Positions 30,176 through 40,988 of a DNA stretch of 64,000 nt are shown here, in pieces. The notes under the pieces were generated by a model. The model searched no databases. It was given only the letters and a program-made list of their open reading frames with translations, and had not been told where the DNA came from. Both the position numbers and the translations under genes were made by a program. How positions within the stretch are numbered: position 1 is the first letter of the stretch; each line of letters starts with the position of its first letter. Source of the DNA: Aquilaria yunnanensis (lineage: Eukaryota > Streptophyta > Magnoliopsida > Malvales > Thymelaeaceae); NCBI GenBank assembly GCA_039654915.1, contig CM077593.1, positions 40,518,501 to 40,582,500 on the forward strand, given 5' to 3'.

Positions 30176-32662
30176 TGTTACCTCCTCACAAAATGGGAGA
30201 ATTACAAGTGTGTCATAATGGCTAAAAACCATTATATTGTGTAATTCTCACCATAGTGATTGTAGTGTGGGCGGGGTAAAAGGTATGATCAACACCTCCT
30301 TAAAAGTGTTCCAAGTTGGTAACTTGGTCCCCAAGAAAAGGTTTAAGGATTTCTTGTTTGTCAAGCAACCTATGGACTTTTTTTGTAAGGTTTTGGAAAT
30401 TCGGGTACTCAATTGCAAAACTCTCAAGAAAGAGACTTGGAGAGTTATGGGAAGGATATAAATGTTATGAAAGTGCTATTGGAGGACCAAATTACTCATG
30501 GAAGACAAGTTTGGACAAACGAAACATTAAAGGCAATAAGGACCTAAATGTCCTAGTGTAAACCTTAAGATGTTCAAGCTTTTGACTTAAGTCGAAGGGT
30601 GGAATTTTGGGGTTATCCCACGATGAGGGAGGCAGCCATGACTTGATAATTAGTAAAAAATGTTGGGCACATGTGTACCAATGAGTTTAAGACAAAGAAA
30701 CCATAATTAGTGAGAAGGAAGATGACATAAAGCAAGGTTAAGCTTGTTAAGTGTGTTTTGGTGCTCTTAAGCTCATTTAAGGCCATTTAAGTGGCCAAAT
30801 CACTTATCCCACTCTCATTTTCATCCTCCCCCAGTCCAAGAACGCAGCCATACTTCCTCCATAGCCACCACACCTTCAAACTTGCAATTGATTGAAATTG
30901 AAGGCAAAAGGAAGCAATTGGAAGCAAACTAGAGCTATTTCTTGCATGCTTCAAGGATTAAGCTTCAAATTCGGCCTATTTACTTTGGTAAGGGTTCTCT
31001 TGCTCTCATGGGTTGTTTTCTGTATTTTCAAACATCCATGGAGCTATGGCTAAGCTTGGAAGAGAGCCATGAGCTTGATGAACCAAGCTTATTGAGGGGA
31101 GTGCACTTATTGAAGGTTTTGTGACCTATTGTCAAGTGCACAAAGATGGCAGTAAAATGAGGGTTTCTAGAGCCCAAAGTTAGTACTAACTAGTGTTAAA
31201 ATCCTCCGAAGACAAAGCATTAGCTTGAGGAGGGCTTCCATAGTGATTTGGTTATGTTTATTATGTCGTTTATGGACTAACCTATGGTATATGTTGCTGC
31301 CACATTTCATGTGTTTGTTGTTTGTGTTTGGCTGCTGCATTTGGTTGCTATATCTTGTATATATGCATTGTAATTTTTGTGTTTTAGTGTCCTTGGATTC
31401 AGGTTTTAATGAGGATCAAATTACCTTAAGAAACCAAGTGTTACCCTTACTAAGTTTCTCAATGAAACTTACTCCCCTCAATTCTGTCATTTCAGGTCCA
31501 GCTGAAAGATCACCTTCAAAATAACCTTTTTCATTTGAGTTTTGATCTGAAATTTCAGGTACATTAAATTCCATATGTCTAGCTGTGATCTGGAAATTAT
31601 GGTGATTTTAGGAGCACATTTGGTATTTTTAATGGTGGTACTTATTGTGTTGTGCAGCAGCTGTCCAGCATCCTGTTTATGGAGTCCATTGTGTCTCAGG
31701 ACCTCCTGTAACCTAGGGTGCGTATTTAGCTGAGTTAAGACCATATTTTAGTGCATGTATGCATATACATGTAGAGTATGTAAAATGAGACAAGTATGTG
31801 AACATTTGAGTAATGTTTTGGCTATGTAAGTGATGTGGTGCAAAGCTGCCTAAGTGTGAATGATGGGCTGCTTACTTGTAAATTCTGTTTTGACCACATA
31901 AAGTTGTTAAAAGAAAGGGAATGTAATTCCTATGTGTAATGGACATATACAGGATAGCCTTGGAGGGATTTCCCCTTGTGAATGAAGTGTTTGCACGGTT
32001 TGGAAAAATTGCATGGGCAAAATGGTCCAAAAGTTGTCAGAATTTCGACTCTGGATATAAAGTTTAATATATCCCTGTGTAGAATGAACCTTGGTATGAA
32101 ATTTTTACCACACCTAGAGGACATCTGGGGGGTTAGCTGGATTTTGAATTTCTGGATTTAGAGCCCTGTAGCCAAAGATATGACGTTGAAAAGTTGGCTG
32201 AGTCACTGTTCATTTGGTCAGAATTTTGTAACCAACTTAAAAAATCCATAACTTGGTCCATAGGTGGGCAGTTGATGTAAAAAAAAATTCCTTGGTTTGC
32301 TATAACTCTCCACTTGATAATGGAGTAAATAAAATAGGGGGTATGTGGCTAGAATGATACAGTTTATTACTGGAAGTTACAGGTGCAGTAGCTGGTCACT
32401 AGAACTTAAGAAGATTGCCTAATGTGTGGAAGGCAAAACTAAGACTTGTGCTAGTGTTTTCCTTCTTAGCTTCCATAGTGTGCATAAATGTAAATATGTG
32501 TGTTATGGTTAGACCAATATGCATGTATTTACATAGTGCTCAAGAGGGTCACTTGAGTATGTACACTAGGGGTGTTGTTCTGATGACCTACAGGACACAC
32601 CAAACCTGGGACTTTAAATGCACAGTTTTGGCACTAACTGGACTACCCCGGAGTGGCTAACA
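30176..32662 (+). repeat. Chromovirus A 3' LTR
   Basis: It starts tgttacctcc and ends gtggctaaca, giving matching inverted termini (tgtta/taaca) and a length of 2,487 bp. That is similar to the 2,508-bp LTR of the chromovirus at 58816. The sequence after 32662 is Tat antisense-gene exon, so the LTR end is sharp. No coding content was seen. Confidence 0.85.
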
Positions 32663-34789
32663 CTTCCTCAATGAGTCCACCTCAGCTTGGAGCTCGGCAT
32701 TCAAAGCGAGCAACTTTGCAAGGTTCTTGCCATCTTCAGCTTTCTGCTACCGAAGGGCCTCGTTCTCCGAAGAGAGAATAGCATACTTTGAGCCGAGGTC
32801 CTCAACCTTGGCCAAAAAATAAAGGAGGAGCTCCTTCTTGCTCTCTCAGAGCACCGTCCGAAGATTCTCTATGTCGTCCTTCACAATCTTATTCAGTTCG
32901 TCATACTTGAGGACATGCTTGGCGCAGAACTCCTTCGCCCTTCGCAGAGAATTTTCAGACCGACAACGGGATTTTGTTTGCTTCGCCGCCCAGGCGCGGA
33001 AATATCTACTGTACGCTAAAAGCTACAGAAAAGAGGGCCCTGAATAAGGGTCAGAAGGCGATAAAAACTTAGAAGAAAATTTTTCTAAGTAAAAAAGGAG
33101 AAAGAATTACCTCGGCGGCATGCTCAGTCATCCTCACCGCGAGGATTTCCTCGTTTGGGCATTCAGTGATCAGTGACTAAAAAGTGGCGTTCGTCATCAT
33201 GCCCGTCGCCATTTGGGGAGCAATCAACTGACTATCCTTGGAGAACAAGTTCATGTCCTCTATGAACGTCCAGAATGGCTCCCTTGGCACTGTATCTTTC
33301 GGGACGTGCCTATCCCGAAGAGCCCTTCTTCGGGCATGAGTTTCCAACCAGGGAGCAACAGGTATGTCCTCTGCAAGGTCGCGGCCAAGTTCCGTCAGTA
33401 CATCATCCCTTAGCCATTCATCTAAAAAATCATAGATACGAAAAATACTAAGATTTGCAGAAGAATGGCTAAGGAACCAACCTGGTGGAACTTCGGCCAC
33501 ATCATCCTCAGGCTCGTCCACTCCTCGGACTTCACCGGGAATAGTCTTGCCTTTTCTCACCCTGCTCTCTTTGACCTCTTGAGCCGATGTATGCTCGGCC
33601 GAAGTCTCGGCAGCAAGGGCGGGACTCAAAGCTGTTCCAAGAGCGGCAGAGTCCGAAGGAGGATCAGGATGGGTAGGAGAATGAGCAGGAGACTGATCCT
33701 GCACTTTGACCACAACTCCGGGGGGAGGAGGAATGGTAGCCGCCTTGGCCTTTTTTGCCTTGGAAGGCCCTCCAATGGTCTTCTTCGTCTTGGCGGCCGT
33801 CTTCTTGCACGTTTGCTCCCCCTTCTCGGCCTGATCAAGAAAGAGGGATTTGTAAAAATCAGCAGACTGATCGCCTATCTTTGCAAAAGGAAAACACATC
33901 AATGTAAATCCAAAAGGGAAACAGATATCAAACCCTGGAAGGTGACTTACTCTCAGCAAAAGCCTCGTACGAGATCTCAGCCCGAAGAAGCATTACTATC
34001 CATGCCTTCTTCCCCGGGAGAACAGGCACGGGCATATTCGGGTCAGCCTTATGTACATTGACCACTCCCAGTTCCCGAAAGACCTCTTCGGACATGAGGT
34101 CCCATTTAATGGGAAAGGGGTAAAAAGAATGTGGAGGAACCTCGAGGTCCTAGTCCACGACCGCCCGAATAAGCCGATCGAACTTATTGAACTCGGCGGC
34201 CAACTCCGAAGTCAGAAGCTTCCGGGGGTCGACAACATCGATCTTCAAGGTCCTCGAAGCCCACCTGGTCGGCACGTAGCTCCAAAATCCGGAACTGACA
34301 GGAAGAAGAACTTCTTCTGCCACCCCCACCAGTTGTCCCGATTGTCGAAGGTGAAGGTAAATTTTTTGCTCCCGGACCCTCGGGGAAGCAAGAAGTTAAA
34401 GCCGCCCTTCGGGACTGGGTGGAGTTTGTAGTATTGCATAAAGAAAACAAAGTGGGGATTTATCTTAAAAACCCCGCACATGCAAAGAAAGGAGTTGAAG
34501 TAAGAATAAGAATTAAGGGGGAGCTAGTTCACAGCAATCCCGTGAAACTTGCAGAACTCGCATATAATGCGATGACGGGGATACCGAAGACCGGCTTTCA
34601 ACTAAGCTCGGTAAACGGTGATTTCGCTCGAACGGGCAATAAAACCGTACGTACCCGGGATTGGCAACCTCGGGACGATGTAAGAGGGAAGATAAAATTT
34701 GCCATCCACTTCGTCATTTTCTCTGAAGTGGTACAGCAGGGATGAGACTCAATGGGGAGAAAGCTTTCGGGAATAGGACGGACGAACAT
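32663..34789 (-). pseudogene. Old copy of the Tat antisense gene, decayed
   Basis: Homology to 2444-4792 runs on minus from an ATG at 34789. Exon 1 contains CCTTSEK, LKAGLRYP, CEFCKFHGIAVN and GGFNFLLPRGSGSKKF, with stops and frameshifts. Exon 2 starts near 33879 (IGDQSADFYKSLFLDQAEKGEQ). Exon 3 starts at 33421 and carries EPFWTFIEDMNLFS. Exon 4 starts at 33022 and continues as coiled coil until it is cut at 32663. Introns 33880-33950, 33422-33481 and 33023-33110 fall at the same positions as in Tat1. Donors gtaagt, gttggt and gtaatt and acceptors ttttag and tgtag are recognisable; the first acceptor is altered. The coding sequence is dead but its gene structure is preserved. Confidence 0.8.
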
Positions 34790-35096
34790 CAACGGAGTAG
34801 GATTCAACATTTCTTGAAAAAGAAGAGGGATGACCTCAGGAAAAATGAAGGAAGATAATAGAAGGACTTTGGAAAAAAAAAACTTCAGAAAAACAACCTC
34901 GGAAGAAAAAAAGAGCTACAGAAGGAGAGACCCACCGAAGGTTTTGCCGAAGTCTGGATTTCTGGATGCTGTCGTGGGGATTGCCAAAAATCGCTCCACC
35001 GCTGAATCCGCCGACTGAAAGAAGGAAAAAGACAAGAGAGGGCTCTAGAGCAGAGGAGAGCAAAAGAGGAGTGTGAAAGAAATAAAGCGAGAGGTG

Positions 35097-35210
35097 CTTA
35101 TATAGACCGAAGGGGGTAAGCGAAACATCGTGATTATTTGCCCCTAGAAGGTGAAGAGACGCAATTAACACAACCTACGTAACTATTCGCCATTCATCAA
35201 CAGCCACGTG
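35097..35210 (-). promoter_or_regulatory. Promoter remnant of the old antisense gene
   Basis: On minus, a CACGTG G-box core (35205-35210) lies about 100 bp before TATATAAG (35104-35097), which is about 310 bp before the ATG at 34789. The order matches Tat1 and Tat2. The sequence between the motifs is diverged. Confidence 0.55.
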
Positions 35211-35452
35211 TAAGCTGGTACGAGAAACGAGGGCACGCCCCTTATAGCTGGTAGACCTACATAACGCTCCCGTAGGTGACACGTCCGTCTGAATGAGAAG
35301 GCAAAATGATTCACTGACAGGAAGGACAGAGGAATCACGCGCCTCTGACAAAGGCCTTGACAGGAGAGCCAGGAATATCACTCGAACTCCAAAGAGCTCC
35401 AAAGAGCCCCCCAAACTGAAGGCACATCTTCGGTTTTTCTAAGAGGGGCATG

Positions 35453-36389
35453 TGATAGCCGAAGGGCAATCACCCCTGAAGAACCTCACACGTATACGCT
35501 ATACCAGGCCAACACGTCACCTTCAGTTGGGACAGGCAACCAGACCTCGACGAGGAGAGGGCCCTAGGCGCCCTTGGACAAGCCGAATAAGCTTTACCCT
35601 CGGAAGAGTCTTACAACCAACTTCGGTCATAAAGGGTCATTACCCCTCCTGAGGATAACCTCGGGTCAACTTGATGAGCCTAAGCCCACCTTCGGTTACT
35701 CTTCAGACCACCTCCAAGGAACGTTCTCGAGGAGCTGTCGTCAATGGCCCATGCCTAACCTCAGGAAAATCCAACTGAAGGTGTCCTGTATAAAACAAAG
35801 GATCTACCTCTGGAGAAGCCCACCTCCCCGAGCAAACTCGGGACTCCAAGAGAGTTCGGATACATAAAAAGGCCACGTGTGCGTACGACCAGACAGCTTG
35901 TGAGTCTCTGACATATCGTACTCCTACAGCCCCGACACGCCGCCCCCAAACACGTTCTGACACGCTGTTCCTAAACAACTTTGGCTTTCGGCCGAGCGAA
36001 CAATGGTCGGCTAAAAGCCTTCCTCTCCTCTCTCTTCCCAAGGGTACGAAACACATCCGACCGAACACGTGTCATGATCTGGGTAGCCGGTGGCAGGCGT
36101 ACTTCTTCTGATTACCTCCCTATAAATTTGGGAAGCACCCTAGGTACAAAGGGGGGACTCTCTATTAGACCACCTCTGCTCCTTGCTTATGCTTCTCTCC
36201 CACCTCCAAAATACTAACTTGGGCATCGGAGACTCTCCCCCGGAAAAACATTGCGGGGACCACCTAACACCTATTTTTTGAGTATTTTTGGTGGACTCCC
36301 TCAATGTGCATCCCGTCCGACATTTCTCTTCCACCAGAAGTTCCTGTCATCCTCACCATGATGTATAGCGGAGATGCTGGTGGGCATCA
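35453..36389 (+). repeat. 3' LTR of the old Tat element
   Basis: It starts tgatagccgaagg directly after the purine tract aagaggggcatg and ends gtgggcatca. The tail block (acttgggcatcggagac, a run of C, ggaaaaacattgcgggg) aligns with the Tat3 LTR at 56765-56820. It contains a cacgtgtcatgatctg motif also seen in Tat3. Short frames inside are not supported. Confidence 0.8.
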
Positions 36390-36817
36390 CATGTATTCAA
36401 GGAAAACACAAAGGATTACCTTAATCCTAAGCTTGAAACATCTTGGCCATTGCTTGTTTCTTAAAAAAAAAGCTTGAATTGAGTTGCCTAGTGTCGAAAT
36501 CAAGATTCCCAAGCTGGATTCCTTCCTCTCAAGCTTCAATTGCCTCCTTCGATGCTTGAATCTGAGACCAACTTTGTGAACACAAGGAAAGCAAGCTCTC
36601 GGCCAAGGGGAGATAACTCGAAATGAAGGCAAAATGAACTAATGGAAGCATGCATGTCCGGATACAAGCCACATGTGTTTAAAGATGGCACTAATGCTAG
36701 CTTTTGGCCTCAACTAATTTGCAGGCTCAACTGAGCCCTCACCTCCATGTGGCTACATTTCCATCACTAAATCACATGGTCATTTAGGCACTTAGGTCAC
36801 TTCATGGCTCACAATGC
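36390..36817 (-). repeat. Chromovirus B 3' LTR, left part
   Basis: This lies between the old Tat LTR and the solo Copia LTR and carries no gene. With 38234-38675 it forms the interrupted 3' LTR of the chromovirus whose pol end lies at 38676-39014. Its true left end is not identified. Confidence 0.55.
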
Positions 36818-38233
36818 TGTTGGGTTTCGGGAGCCAAACAGTGCAACAGAATTTAACCGAAACCCTCCAGGATCCAAGTGAAACGGGGTAAACCAGGTGT
36901 TCAAATATTTTCATACCTAATTTTTGGTTGAGATCTCTCACTCAACTGTAGAGTCGAATCACAAAACCTGAACAGTTGATGTGTTTAGGCTCTCTATGGT
37001 ATCCACACGAGCCTCTCGGGATCACCATGCTTCCACCATGTCCCGGCAGATGCATTTCTCTTGCGCTCGTAGTGCTAGCTTGCGTCCTCCAAGGAATTGC
37101 AAGAGAAGAGTGCGGCTGTCCTTTTGGAATGCTAGGGCAAGGAGACCCGTGAATTTCTCACTAGAAGTTGTATTTATAGTGAGACTCAACTTCCAGGCCT
37201 AATAGGTTTCAAAGCCCTAATCCAATTAGGCTTTAATTTCGGGCTTAATAATGGCTCAACTATTGGGCCCATTATTAATACGAAATTATTGTGAAACCAA
37301 AACCCAAATTATGAGCCCATGCACTCTAATGATCCAAATAGCTCTATGTGTGCAACCCAATAGGCTCTTATCATGTTGGCAATGATCATAAATCACATTT
37401 ATGGTCATAAGCAATGAGCGGTGTCTAGCAACACATCATTGCTACCCAAGTGACAAGATTGTCGGTGATTCGACTAAACCTTTATGATCATCACCGATAT
37501 ATGCCATTGTCCCTTTGTGCAAGATCTCAAGACTAAGCACGAGACATGGAATGTGTCACTCTCGTATAGCCCAATCTTTGGTTCTTGATTATCGAGTAGA
37601 CTAACTTAAACTAATGACATTGATATCGTATATCAAACTCATCCGAGCATGGCCATGCATTTTTCTAAGTCTTACTCTATCAAGGGGCCCGAAGATATCA
37701 CTCCCGTTACACAGGAGGGACAAATCCCATCTAGATCATACAAATCCCTCCGCATGATATGTGACATACCCAATGACCTCCTTCAAGTCCACTCAGTTAC
37801 GAGCAAGAAAGGAAAGTATCAAAGTATGTGACTCACATGTAGGGAACCTTGATGATCTTAGGTCGAAGGACTACATATACCATGATCACTGTGAGAATCA
37901 CTTATGACACTCATATAACGATCCATGTAGTGTTCTCATGGTGGGTCGATCTAGTACACAAGTTCTCCAACTTGTACCCTTATGTAGACTACATATCTCA
38001 TATTAGTCTCCACATATGCTAGTCATTATGTATTATTGCAACCCGCTCCATAATAATGCTAGACTAGGGACGTTTAAGAATATCTTTATTTTAGGGTTAC
38101 AATTATGTTTATTACGTTACGCAGAAACAAAACAACAAACATAATTGCTGGATTAATGCCTTAATAAAATATCATGGCTCAATGTGCAAAACTACAATCA
38201 TCTCATGATTGGCTTTTGGGGACAACACTAACA
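36818..38233 (-). repeat. Solo Ty1/copia LTR
   Basis: It is 1,416 bp long, starts tgttgggtttcgg, ends cactaaca and is flanked by the target duplication aatgc (36813-36817 and 38234-38238). It has the same length as the LTR at 39573-40988 but several substitutions, so it is older than that copy. No internal region remains. Confidence 0.95.
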
Positions 38234-38675
38234 AATGCCAAGTAGACACTTCAAGTGCTTTAAATGGTCATTAGTCCATGTGAGTTTCAGCCGAAATCCA
38301 TAACTAGTCTTAACTTGCGAAACCAAGGCAATGATGCCTTATTTCTCTAATGGGGAACATGATTTGACTAGTCATCATTGATGTCTACCAAAATTTGGCC
38401 TAGTATGCCATTAATCCCCACATAATTTTGCGTGGCCGAAATTTCCTATTCAAACTTTGTAGTTTCATTAGCACCACTAGTTTAAGTGTGCATAATAGTC
38501 TTCCAACTTTGTTTCCTGCCAAACTCAACATAGTCTTCCATTTAAGTGCACTTAAGGCACATAGTTTTGCATTCACATCACTATTACCTTGCCCAACTGA
38601 GTACCTTTTTGTATTTTAGTTGTATGTTTCTTATTTTTCTTGGCCTTAGCCAAGCTCAAAAGGATGGTCCTAACA
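38234..38675 (-). repeat. Chromovirus B 3' LTR, right part
   Basis: On minus the LTR starts TGTTAGGACCATCC at 38675, directly after the purine tract aaggaaggaggaat. The remainder is AT-rich and contains no gene. Confidence 0.7.
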
Positions 38676-39014
38676 ATTCCTCCTTCCTTAAAGAATTTGG
38701 TCCTGCAAATTCTTCACCAATCTAGAGTATAACTGAGGGTACTTTTTGGCAATTTCTTGTTCCACTTCCCAGGTTGCCTATTCAAGAGTGTGGTGTCTCT
38801 ATCTACTTGAAGCTTGGAACATACTTCTTTAGCAAGCTCACATGAAACACATTGTGTATGTTACGAAGTTCTGGTGGCAAATCAAACTGATAAGCCACAT
38901 TCCCAACTTTGGCCAATATTTGATATGGCCCAACATACCTAGGTGCTAGTTTGCCCTTTTTCCCAAATCTGATTACTCCTTTCATTGGGGAAACTTTGAG
39001 CCACACCCAGTCTC
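38676..39014 (-). pseudogene. pol: Chromovirus B integrase C-terminus and chromodomain fragment
   Basis: On minus, WVWLKVSPMKGVIRFGK and LAPRYVGPYQIL (the region after the integrase core) are followed by VFHVSLLKKYVPSF and a stop at 38803. A shortened chromodomain tail (ATWEVEQEIAKKYPQL) then reaches a stop near 38690. A deletion between the two blocks removed the start of the chromodomain. The upstream part is cut by the Tat2 insertion at 39015. Confidence 0.85.
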
Positions 39015-39572
39015 TGATGCCCGGGGGCTTCATCGTTGGTAGTCATGGTGACTGATGGAGGGACTTCTAGGAGGAAGAATGCCTGGAGGATGGTTCACCC
39101 AAGGGAGAGTACCTGAAATGCTCAGAATAAGTGGGTTAGGAGGCCCCCGAAATGTGTTTCCGTGGGGGGAGCCTCTGACGCCCATGTCAGTGGTAGTTGA
39201 GAAAGGGTAGAGAAAATAGCACAAAAGGGCTGAAGAGTCTCGCCTGGTGATTTCCTCAGAGTCTGGGAGTCAGACCTTTGCCTACCAACCTCCTGCCAAG
39301 TATTTATTTCCTGGTATTTATAGGAGTACCTAGCCCGCTCAGATCGCGACACGTGTTCGGTTGGATGTTCCCTGAGTTTCTGGGCATAGGGGACAGATAG
39401 CTGGTAGCAGGTTGCCTTGAGCCTTGTGCTGAGATGGGCCATGATGTGATTTTAATGGCGTCAGCATGTCAGAGCGCCTTTTGAGGTGGCTTATGACGTC
39501 TGTGAAAGGACATGTCAGAGGCTTCCTTAAATACTTCCTCAAATGCTCCTTCCGTACTCCCGAGGTCCCTGG
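39015..39572 (-). repeat. Tat2 3' LTR, left part
   Basis: It starts tgatgcccgggggcttcatc, homologous to the Tat1 LTR start but diverged. It is cut at 39572 after cctgg, the target site of the Copia element. The intact LTR length is about 876 bp. Confidence 0.92.
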
Positions 39573-40988
39573 TGTTGGGTTTCGGGAGCCAAACAGCGCA
39601 GCGGAATTTAACCGAAACCCTCCAGGATCCAAGTGAAACAGGGTAAACCGGGTGTTCGAAAATTTCATACCTAATTTTCGGTTGAGATCTCTCACTCAAT
39701 TGTAGAGTCGAATTACAAAACCTGAACAGTTGACGTGTTCAGGCTCTCTATGGTATCCACACGAGCCTCTCGGGATCACCACGCTTCCACCACGTCCCGG
39801 CAGATGCGTTTCTCTTGCGCTCGCAGTGCTAGCTTGCGTCCTCCAAGGAATTGCAAGAGAAGAGTGTGGCTGTCCTTTTGGGAGGCTAGGGCAAGGAGAC
39901 CCGCGAATTTCTCACTTAAAAGTTGTATTTATAGTGAGACTCAACTTCCAGGCCTAATGGGTTTCAAAGCCCTAATCCAATTAGGATTTAATTTCGGGCT
40001 TAATAATGGCTCAACTCCTTGGCCCATTATTAATACGAAATTAAAGTGAAACCATAACCCAAATAATTAGCCCATGCACTCTAATGATCCAAATAGCTCT
40101 ATGTGTGCGACCCAATAGGCTCTTGCCATGTTGGCAATGATCATAAATCACATTTATGATCATAAGCAATGAGCGGTGTCTAGCAACACATCATTGCTAC
40201 CCAAGTGACAAGATTGTCGGTGAATCGACTAAACCTTTATGATCATCACCGATATATGCCATTGTCCCTTTGTCCAAGATATCAAGACTAAGCACGAGAC
40301 ATGGAATGTGTCACTCTCGTATAGCCCAATCTTTGGTTTCTTGATTACCGAGTAGACCAACTTAAACTGATGACATTGATATCATATATCAACTCATCGG
40401 AGCATGGCCATGCATTTTCTAAGTCTCACTCTATCAAGGGGCCCAAAGATATCACTCCCGTTACATAGGAGGGACAAATCCCATCTTGATCATACAAATC
40501 CCTCCGCATGATATGTGACATACCCAATGACCTCCTTCAAGTTCACTCAGTTACGAGCAACAAAGGAAAGTATCAAAGTATGTGACTCACATGTAGGGAA
40601 CCTTGCTGATCTTAGGTCGAAGGACTACATATACCATGATCACTATGAGAATCACTTATGACACTCATATAACGATCCATGAAGTGTTCTCATGGTGGGT
40701 CGGTCCAGTACACAAGTTCTCCAACTTGTACCCATATGTAGACTACATATCTCATATTAGTCTCCACATATGCTAGTCATTATGTATTATTGCAACCCGC
40801 TCCACAATAATACTAGACTAGGGACGTTTAAGAATATCATTATTCTAGGGTTACAGTTATGCTTATTACGTTACGCAGAAACAAAACAACAAACATAATT
40901 GCTGGATTAATGCCTCAATAAAATATCATGACTCAATGTGCAAAAATACAATCATCTCATGATTGGCTTTTTGGGCACAATACTAACA
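39573..40988 (-). repeat. Copia 3' LTR
   Basis: It is 1,416 bp, runs on plus from tgttgggtttcgg to atactaaca, and is preceded on minus by the purine tract gtgcaagtgggagat (41003-40989). The pol stop codon falls in the first bases of the LTR (40983-40985). Confidence 0.95.

Larger units (their letters stand above)
13320..32662 (+). mobile_element. Chromovirus A: decayed Ty3/gypsy element split by the LARD-like insertion
   Basis: Protease, RT, RNase H, integrase, chromodomain, polypurine tract and 3' LTR follow in order on plus. They are interrupted at 16811 by the LARD-like element and resume at 28897 with the gaaca target duplication. The chromodomain at the integrase C-terminus places it among chromoviruses (Tekay/Reina-like). 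The 5' LTR is missing or was replaced. The left boundary is uncertain, because gag starts next to a Tat-type LTR. The 3' LTR ends against an old Tat element at 32663. Many stop codons show it is old and inactive. Confidence 0.85.
32663..36389 (+). mobile_element. 3' end of an old Tat element
   Basis: It contains the antisense accessory gene (minus strand), its promoter, a polypurine tract (35440-35452) and a 937-bp LTR. This is the same order as in Tat1 and Tat2 but the sequence is much more diverged. Gag-pol is absent because the left side is cut by chromovirus A at 32662. The Tat-type LTR at 12590-13319 could be part of the same or a related element, but the LTR sequences differ strongly. 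Confidence 0.8.

Noticed and set aside
30237..31744. Short frames between 30237 and 31744
   Set aside because: They lie in the chromovirus A 3' LTR, have no domains and are not shared with other elements in the window.
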